DNA from: an uncultured Flavobacteriales bacterium
Lineage (GTDB): Bacteria; Bacteroidota; Bacteroidia; Flavobacteriales_E; Vicingaceae
DNA: 49,542 nucleotides
Direction: 5' to 3'
Assembly (NCBI GenBank): GCA_905479995.1
Contig: CAJQON010000036.1
Location: forward strand, 1 to 49,542
Shown: piece after piece, positions 44,574-49,542 of the stretch
Layout of the letters: the number at the start of each line of letters is the position of its first letter
Position numbering within the stretch: position 1 is the first letter of the stretch
Notes under the pieces: model-generated
Database searches by the model: none
Told to the model about the DNA's origin: nothing
What the model saw: only the letters and a program-made list of their open reading frames with translations
Translations under genes and position numbers: made by a program

Positions 44574-45877
44574 TGGGAACATTTAAAATAAAAGGCGGAA
44601 ACAAGTTAAAAGGAGAACTAACTCCACAAGGAGCAAAAAACGAAGCACTACAAGTGGTGTGTGCCGTTTTATTAACTTCAGAAAAAGTTACACTAACCAA
44701 CCTCCCTTTTATTAGAGATGTAAACTTCTTAATTGACTTACTAGAAGCTTTAGGTGTGAATGTAGAACGAGCAGGAAACGGAACCGTTCATTTTCAAGCC
44801 AACAACGTTAACATTGACTATTTAAATTCTGAAGACTTTAAAGTAAGAGCAGAATCTTTACGTGGTTCCATTATGATTGTTGGTCCTTTATTGGCCAGAT
44901 TCAAAAAAGCTTACATGCCTAAACCTGGTGGAGATAAAATTGGCGCAAGACCATTAGATACTCACTTTTTAGGTTTCACAAAATTAGGTGCAACATACAC
45001 CTATGATCCTAGCACTTGTTTTTATTCTTTAGAAGCAAAAAACTTAGCTGGACAATACATTTTATTAGACGAACCTTCAGTTACAGGAACAGCCAATATT
45101 TTAATGACAGCTGTTTTAGCGAAAGGCAAAACAACAATTTACAATGCGGCTTGTGAGCCATACCTACAGCAACTTTGTTCGATGCTAAATAGCATGGGAG
45201 CAAAAATATCTGGCGTTGGTTCAAATTTATTAACCATAGAAGGAGTTGATGAATTAGGCGGTTGTCAACATCGATTATTACCTGATTTTATTGAAATAGG
45301 ATCGTTTATTGGTTTAGCTGCCATGACGCAATCTGAAATTACAATTAAAGATTGTAGAGTAGATATGTTAGGAAGGATTCCTGATACATTTAGACGATTA
45401 GGAATTAAATTGGAAATTAAAGGAGACGATATTCACATTCCATCTCAAAGTAATTATGAGATAAAAAGAATGATTGATGGTTCTATTCCAACAATATACG
45501 ATGCGGTTTGGCCAGGGTTTACTCCAGATTTATTGAGTATTGTACTAGTTACAGCCATTCAAGCAAAAGGAACCGTATTGATTCACCAAAAAATGTTCGA
45601 TAGCCGTTTATTCTTTATTGATAGACTAAAAGACATGGGCGCTCAAATCATTTTATGTGATCCGCACAGAGCAACCGTAATTGGAATGAATAACGAAACA
45701 AGCTTAAGGGGTACAACCATGTCTTCACCAGATATTAGAGCAGGAGTTTCTTTACTTATTGCAGCATTGTCTGCCGATGGCGAAAGTACCATTAACAACA
45801 TAGAACAAATAGACAGAGGATATCAATACATTGATGACCGACTAAATGCAATAGGAGCAGACATTACCCGTTTGTAA
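44573..45877 (+). CDS. murA: UDP-N-acetylglucosamine 1-carboxyvinyltransferase
   Basis: MurA adds enolpyruvate to UDP-GlcNAc, the first committed step of peptidoglycan synthesis. The 434-residue product has the two-domain EPT fold: LTPQGAKNEALQ at the start (Lys22-Asn23 region), RAESLRGSIMIVGPLLARF, and the PEP-loop PGGDKIGARPLDTH. The loop residue that is Cys115 in E. coli is Asp121 here. Enzymes with Asp at this site are active and insensitive to fosfomycin. Upstream DUF4290 overlaps by one base. Confidence 0.95.
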   Translation: MGTFKIKGGNKLKGELTPQGAKNEALQVVCAVLLTSEKVTLTNLPFIRDVNFLIDLLEALGVNVERAGNGTVHFQANNVNIDYLNSEDFKVRAESLRGSIMIVGPLLARFKKAYMPKPGGDKIGARPLDTHFLGFTKLGATYTYDPSTCFYSLEAKNLAGQYILLDEPSVTGTANILMTAVLAKGKTTIYNAACEPYLQQLCSMLNSMGAKISGVGSNLLTIEGVDELGGCQHRLLPDFIEIGSFIGLAAMTQSEITIKDCRVDMLGRIPDTFRRLGIKLEIKGDDIHIPSQSNYEIKRMIDGSIPTIYDAVWPGFTPDLLSIVLVTAIQAKGTVLIHQKMFDSRLFFIDRLKDMGAQIILCDPHRATVIGMNNETSLRGTTMSSPDIRAGVSLLIAALSADGESTINNIEQIDRGYQYIDDRLNAIGADITRL

Positions 45878-45951
45878 TTTAAAGGTATGTCAGGAAGCTT
45901 ACATTACTTTTGGCTCAAACATTATTAACTTTACTATATAAATTAAAAAAA

Positions 45952-46482
45952 ATGGAAACGATCAAAAAATTTAAAGCAAGTATAATTCTAGGCTTAATTA
46001 TTATAGTTACGGCTGGTTTTATGATAAAAGCTCCAGCTGGAATAGCAATTGGCACTAAAGCACCTGAGTTGGCTTACAACAATCCAAATGGTGAAGTAAT
46101 GAAATTATCTGATCTTAAAGGAAAAGTAGTTTTAATTGACTTTTGGGCTTCTTGGTGCAGACCATGTAGACATGAAAACCCAGTTGTTGTTGCTGCTTAC
46201 GAAAAATACAAAGACGCTAAGTTTACTAACGGAAAAGGCTTTACCGTTTTTAGTTATTCTTTAGATAAAAATCCTGCAGCTTGGAAAAATGCAATTGCAC
46301 AAGACAAACTAACTTGGCCGTACCATGTTAGCGACTTAAAAGGATGGACTTCGGAAGGATCACAAAAATATGGAGTATCCTCCATTCCAACCAATTATTT
46401 AATTGATGGAAAAGGAAATATTTTAGCTAAAAACTTGCGAGGTGCAGCTTTAGATGCCGCCATTGCCAAGTATGTAAAATAA
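45952..46482 (+). CDS. TlpA-like periplasmic thioredoxin
   Basis: A 176-residue exported thioredoxin-fold protein from the ATG at 45952; an in-frame TTG at 45910 gives an unlikely hydrophobic extension. The signal/anchor segment is about residues 8-28 (ASIILGLIIIVTAGF). The redox motif is WASWCRPCRHENP with C-R-P-C. The conserved cis-proline region follows in SSIPTNYLID, then GKGNILAKNLRG. Likely a thiol-disulfide reductase for cytochrome maturation or envelope redox balance. A strong terminator follows, and no gene downstream is coupled. Confidence 0.85.
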   Translation: METIKKFKASIILGLIIIVTAGFMIKAPAGIAIGTKAPELAYNNPNGEVMKLSDLKGKVVLIDFWASWCRPCRHENPVVVAAYEKYKDAKFTNGKGFTVFSYSLDKNPAAWKNAIAQDKLTWPYHVSDLKGWTSEGSQKYGVSSIPTNYLIDGKGNILAKNLRGAALDAAIAKYVK

Positions 46483-46502
46483 AAAATAACGCTCAATATA
46501 CT

Positions 46503-46534
46503 AAAGGCAGAAGTTTAAACTTCTGCCTTTTTTT
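46503..46534 (+). terminator. Rho-independent terminator after the TlpA-like gene
   Basis: The perfect palindrome aaaggcagaagttt / aaacttctgccttt (46503-46530) folds as a stem with a short tttaaa loop and is followed by four more T. It lies 20 bases after the stop at 46482 and before the grpE promoter. Confidence 0.88.
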
Positions 46535-46570
46535 CTGCCCAAAAACGAAAAGCAGTAAAAAAGCTGTCAA

Positions 46571-46604
46571 TTTGGCTTTAATTCGCTCAATGGTAGTATT
46601 TTTG
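46571..46604 (+). promoter_or_regulatory. Bacteroidota-type promoter of grpE-dnaJ
   Basis: TTTG (46571-46574) and TATTTTTG (46597-46604) match the -33 and -7 elements with a 22-base spacer. Transcription should begin near 46611, about 30 bases before the grpE ATG at 46641. This is one of the two clearest promoters in the window. No CIRCE-like inverted repeat was found near it. Confidence 0.7.
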
Positions 46605-46640
46605 CCAACTCTATTTTCGAGATCATAAAATACATTTACA

Positions 46641-47183
46641 ATGAGTACAGAAGAGAATTTAAACGAAGAAGAATTGGACCAACAACAAGAAGAGCAAGTT
46701 GAAACACCAATAGAGGAAACAATAGAATTGTCTCCAGAAGAAGAAGCCATTGCTAAGTACAATGAAATGAATGACAAATACCTGAGGCTATACTCTGATT
46801 TTGAGAACTTTAGAAAAAGGACACAAAAGGAAAAATTAGACTTGTATAAAACTGCAGGAGAAGAAGTAATTTCTGCAGTTTTACCTGCTATCGATGACTT
46901 GGAAAGAGCTCAAAAAGCAATGAAAGAATCGGACGACATTAAAGGTGTTAAGGATGGTGTAAAATTAGTTCACAACAAATTAGTTTCAGTGCTAAAACAA
47001 AAAGGTTTAGAAGAAATTAAATCGGCTGTAAACAAAGATTTTGACATTGAATTTCATGAAGCAATTACACAAATACCTGCTCCAAGTAAAAAACTTGTAG
47101 GGAAAGTAATTGACGAAGTTGAAAAAGGATATATATTGAATGGTAAAGTAATTCGCTTTACTAAAGTTGTTGTAGGAAAATAA
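46641..47183 (+). CDS. grpE: Co-chaperone GrpE
   Basis: GrpE is the nucleotide-exchange factor for DnaK. The 180-residue product has an acidic, Glu/Gln-rich N-terminal third, a long coiled-coil helix (YNEMNDKYLRLYSDFENFRKRTQKEK, about residues 40-66), and the C-terminal beta domain with FHEAITQIP and GKVIRFTKVVVGK. Length is normal. dnaJ follows after 109 bases containing a repeat; dnaK is not in the window. Confidence 0.95.
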   Translation: MSTEENLNEEELDQQQEEQVETPIEETIELSPEEEAIAKYNEMNDKYLRLYSDFENFRKRTQKEKLDLYKTAGEEVISAVLPAIDDLERAQKAMKESDDIKGVKDGVKLVHNKLVSVLKQKGLEEIKSAVNKDFDIEFHEAITQIPAPSKKLVGKVIDEVEKGYILNGKVIRFTKVVVGK

Positions 47184-47292
47184 GTATTTAGTAGAAAGTA
47201 CTGAGGAACAAGTAGAAAGTACCGTCAGTTCGAGTGATCCCATTTTTTTCGGGATTGTATCGAGAACTTGTTGAAAGTTAAGAACTAAAAAT
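47184..47292. repeat. Intergenic repeat element between grpE and dnaJ
   Basis: The spacer holds two direct copies of agtagaaagtac (47190-47201 and 47211-47222). They are followed by a hairpin region with gttcgag, the pair atccc / gggat around a T-run (about 47236-47255), and tatcgagaac. The phrase cgtcagttcgagtg ... gtatcgagaact resembles, from memory, a dispersed intergenic repeat common in Flavobacteriia. It can form a weak stem-loop in the grpE-dnaJ transcript. There is no coding potential. Confidence 0.6.
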
Positions 47293-48420
47293 ATGAGCAA
47301 AAGAGATTATTACGAAGTATTAGGAGTTAACAAAGGAGCATCTGAAGCTGAAATTAAAAAAGCCTATAGAAAAATGGCTATTAAATTTCATCCCGATAAA
47401 AACCCGGATGATGCTTCGGCTGAAGATAAATTTAAAGAAGCTGCAGAAGCTTACGAAATACTTAGTAGCCCTGAAAAGAAACAACGTTACGATCAATTCG
47501 GACATCAAGGAATGAGCGGAGCTGCCGGTGGTGGTTTCGGTGGTGGTGGCGGAATGAATATGGATGACATCTTTTCGCAATTCGGAGACATTTTCGGTGG
47601 CGGAGGCGGTGGTTTTGGAGGCTTCGGTGGTGGAGGCGGAAGAGCCAGACGTGTTCGCAAAGGAAGTAACCTAAGGGTTCGTGTAAAAATGACACTGGAA
47701 GATATTACCAATGGAGTTGAAAAGAAAATTAAAGTAACCAAGCTTGTTAATGCCGAAGGTGTTACCACTAAAACCTGTCCACAATGTGGTGGTAGTGGTC
47801 AAATATCTCGTATTGCCAATACTATTTTAGGTCAAATGCAAACCTCATCGCCATGTACAACTTGTGGTGGAGATGGAAAAATAATTGACAAAAAACCAGC
47901 AGATGCTAACTCTGATGGTTTAATTAAAAAAGAAGAAGTAATTACCATTGATATTCCTGGTGGAGTTGAGGATGGAATGCAACTTTCGGTTACTGGAAAA
48001 GGAAATGCTGGACCAAAAGATGGAATTGCTGGAGATTTAATTGTGGTGATTGAAGAAATTCCTCACGATACCATTAAACGTGATGGCACCAACTTATTGT
48101 ACGATTTATACCTTAATTTTGCCGATGCAGCTTTAGGAACTGACATAGAAATTCAGACGATAAATGGTAAGGTGAAAATTAAGATAGAAGCCGGTACTCA
48201 AAGCGGTAAAGTGCTTCGTTTAAAAGGAAAAGGTATTCCTAACATACAAGGTTATGGTACTGGAGACTTTTTGATTTATGTAAACATTTGGACACCTCAA
48301 AAGCTGAGTAAAGAAGAAAAAGCAACACTAGAAACATTAAAAGCTTCTGAGAATTTTAAACCAAATCCAAAAAGTACGGACAAAGGTTTCTTTGACAGAA
48401 TGAAAGATTATTTTAATTAA
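47293..48420 (+). CDS. dnaJ: Chaperone DnaJ with a reduced zinc domain
   Basis: DnaJ stimulates the ATPase of DnaK and hands over unfolded substrates. The 375-residue product has the J domain with HPD at 33-35, a Gly/Phe-rich region (about 72-117, mostly glycine) and the substrate-binding C-terminal domains. The zinc region keeps two C-x-x-C-G-G-x-G motifs (Cys162/165 and Cys188/191), while the outer pair normally completing four motifs is absent. One zinc site is therefore lost; I recall a similar reduction in other flavobacterial DnaJ proteins. It follows grpE. Confidence 0.95.
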   Translation: MSKRDYYEVLGVNKGASEAEIKKAYRKMAIKFHPDKNPDDASAEDKFKEAAEAYEILSSPEKKQRYDQFGHQGMSGAAGGGFGGGGGMNMDDIFSQFGDIFGGGGGGFGGFGGGGGRARRVRKGSNLRVRVKMTLEDITNGVEKKIKVTKLVNAEGVTTKTCPQCGGSGQISRIANTILGQMQTSSPCTTCGGDGKIIDKKPADANSDGLIKKEEVITIDIPGGVEDGMQLSVTGKGNAGPKDGIAGDLIVVIEEIPHDTIKRDGTNLLYDLYLNFADAALGTDIEIQTINGKVKIKIEAGTQSGKVLRLKGKGIPNIQGYGTGDFLIYVNIWTPQKLSKEEKATLETLKASENFKPNPKSTDKGFFDRMKDYFN

Positions 48421-48422
48421 AC

Positions 48423-48551
48423 TGTCATTCTGAACAATATTTTATTCACGATTTATCGGGATAATAAAATGAAGTGAAGAATCTGAATAGATTCTTCACT
48501 TTTGTTTTATAACGGAAATAAACTTCTAACAAAACTTCATTCAGAATGACA
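48423..48551. repeat. MITE-like palindromic element downstream of dnaJ
   Basis: A perfect 12-bp inverted repeat, tgtcattctgaa (48423-48434) and ttcagaatgaca (48540-48551), encloses 105 bases. Inside are a second perfect stem, gtgaagaatct / agattcttcac (48474-48484 and 48489-48499, loop gaat), and AT-rich pairs. The core phrase tcattctga...gaagaatct resembles a repeat widespread in Bacteroidota. The inner stem is followed by T-rich sequence and may end the dnaJ transcript. No transposase is encoded. Confidence 0.7.
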
Positions 48552-48574
48552 AGTAGAATAATTACCTTTAACTC

Positions 48575-49542
48575 GTGATTTACAAAAGCACCATAGATTT
48601 AATAAATGACCTTGAAAAGCATGGCCATTTAATTCGTATTAAGGAAGAGGTTGATCCTAATTTAGAAATGGCAGCCATACAATTGCGCATTTTTGAACAA
48701 GGTGGAAAGGCCGTTCTCTTCGAAAATATTAAGGGATGTGAATTTCAAGCGGTATCTAACCTTTATGGGACTTTAGATCGCAGCAAATTTATTTTTAGAG
48801 ACACATTTAAAAAAGTTCAACAAATGATTGAACTTAAAAATGACCCAATAAAAGCCATCAAATCACCTTTTAAAAATTTAAGTTTGGGCCTCTTAGGCTT
48901 AAAAGCACTACCAAAGAAAAAAAGTGGTTTACCTAGCAATTTTAAAGAAACAACCATAGATAAACTTCCATTGATTAAATGTAGGCCAGATGATGGTGGC
49001 GCGTTTATTACATTACCTCAAGTATATTCTGAAGATCCAACTAATGAAGGAGTAATGAATTCTAACTTAGGAATGTATCGTATCCAATTAAATGGAAACA
49101 ACTACAAACTAAATGAAGAAATTGGAGTGCACTACCAAATACACCGAGGAATTGGAGTGCACCAAACCAAAGCGAATAAGCTAGGAAAACCTTTAAAAGT
49201 TTCCATTTTTGTAGGTGGACCTCCAGCTCATACTCTAGCTGCTGTTATGCCTTTACCAGAAGGATTATCTGAACTAACTTTTGCTGGAGCTTTAGGGAAT
49301 AATAAATTTAAATACACTTATGTGGACGGGTATTGTATTGCAACTGAAGCAGACTTTGTAATTACTGGAGAAATTTATCCGAATGAAACTAAACCCGAAG
49401 GCCCTTTTGGCGATCATTTAGGGTATTACAGTTTAACCCACGAATTTCCTGTAATGAAAGTGCATAAGGTTTACCACAGAGAAAATGCCATTTGGCCTTT
49501 TACCGTGGTTGGAAGACCACCACAAGAAGACACTCAATTTGG
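48575..49542 (+). CDS. UbiD-family decarboxylase, N-terminal part (runs off window)
   Basis: The first 322 residues of a UbiD-type prenylated-FMN decarboxylase, probably the menaquinone-pathway member given the Bacteroidota context, though this is inferred. The start is GTG at 48575. Characteristic stretches are VDPNLEMAAIQLRIFEQGGKAVLFENI, MYRIQLNGNNYKLNEEIGVHYQIHRG (prFMN and metal-binding region) and ITGEIYPNETKPEGPFGDHLGYY, where the conserved Glu of the E-G-P-F-G-D-H motif is kept. The C-terminus is outside the window. It follows the palindromic element by 23 bases. Confidence 0.88.
   Translation, partial: MIYKSTIDLINDLEKHGHLIRIKEEVDPNLEMAAIQLRIFEQGGKAVLFENIKGCEFQAVSNLYGTLDRSKFIFRDTFKKVQQMIELKNDPIKAIKSPFKNLSLGLLGLKALPKKKSGLPSNFKETTIDKLPLIKCRPDDGGAFITLPQVYSEDPTNEGVMNSNLGMYRIQLNGNNYKLNEEIGVHYQIHRGIGVHQTKANKLGKPLKVSIFVGGPPAHTLAAVMPLPEGLSELTFAGALGNNKFKYTYVDGYCIATEADFVITGEIYPNETKPEGPFGDHLGYYSLTHEFPVMKVHKVYHRENAIWPFTVVGRPPQEDTQF

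Noticed and set aside
45910-45951. Upstream TTG extension of the TlpA-like gene
   Set aside because: The added segment would precede the signal peptide with an unusual hydrophobic stretch; the ATG at 45952 gives a normal signal sequence.
47505-47768. Proline-rich minus-strand frame opposite dnaJ
   Set aside because: It mirrors the Gly-rich segment of DnaJ; no independent gene signals.
1-49542. tRNA, rRNA, integrase, insertion sequence or prophage genes
   Set aside because: I saw no cloverleaf-like, rRNA-like, transposase or phage-type sequence. The accessory region may be horizontally acquired, but no mobility gene in the window proves it.

Overview
The window is a low-GC chromosomal segment from a member of the Bacteroidota, most likely a Flavobacteriales-type bacterium. 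Evidence: a secreted protein with a gliding-motility/type IX secretion C-terminal domain, a DUF4290 protein, TAnnTTTG-type promoters, frequent non-ATG starts without clear Shine-Dalgarno sites, and dispersed intergenic palindromes of a kind common in this phylum. Genus and species cannot be told from the sequence.

Layout. (1) 1-10.5 kb, minus strand: one block carrying str and S10/spc genes in the order rpsL, rpsG, fusA, rpsJ, rplC, rplD, rplW, rplB, rpsS, rplV, rpsC, rplP, rpmC, rpsQ, rplN, rplX, rplE, rpsN, rpsH, rplF (rplF cut by the window edge). No tuf lies between fusA and rpsJ. A good promoter sits before rpsL. (2) 10.6-17 kb, minus strand: a type IX-secreted adhesin-like protein, a collagen-like surface protein and a TMTC-like multi-membrane glycosyltransferase with TPRs. 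(3) 17-27.4 kb, mixed strands: sulfotransferases, two Asp/Asn-beta-hydroxylase-like dioxygenases, a JmjC/cupin protein with an altered metal motif, glycosyltransferases, and a five- to six-gene fatty-acid-like unit (KASIII, carrier protein, KASIII, short-chain reductase, GT2, GNAT). (4) 27.5-41.5 kb, plus strand: one tightly packed transcription unit with four sulfotransferase-like genes, a GT4, an MBOAT-SGNH fusion, a carrier protein, a prolyl-type adenylating enzyme, an acyl-CoA dehydrogenase-like flavoenzyme, a halogenase-like FAD enzyme, a WecE-type sugar aminotransferase and an MsbA-type ABC exporter. (5) 41.5-49.5 kb, plus strand: housekeeping genes uvrD/pcrA, a DUF4290 gene, murA, a TlpA-like thioredoxin, grpE, dnaJ and a truncated ubiD-family gene.

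Main proposal. Regions 3 and 4 look like a surface-glycan or glycolipid decoration locus. Its core (32.0-38.7 kb) resembles a D-alanylation (Dlt) system rebuilt for a pyrrole. The adenylating enzyme has a specificity pocket (D-I-F-Y-L-A-L-V-C-K) that closely matches, from memory, the prolyl-AMP ligases of pyrrole pathways. It is followed by the dehydrogenase and FAD halogenase-like enzyme expected to turn prolyl-carrier protein into a (possibly modified) pyrrolyl-carrier protein. The only visible off-loading enzyme is a membrane O-acyltransferase fused to an SGNH domain, i.e. DltB- and DltD-like parts in one chain. I infer transfer of a pyrrole-2-carboxyl-type group to an exported glycan. The upstream KASIII/ACP/KASIII/SDR/GNAT unit, with the 4-aminosugar transaminase, could make an N-(3-hydroxyacyl) amino sugar. 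Six sulfotransferase-like genes suggest sulfation of the same product. None of this chemistry is proven by sequence alone. No stretch longer than 300 bases lacks a gene.
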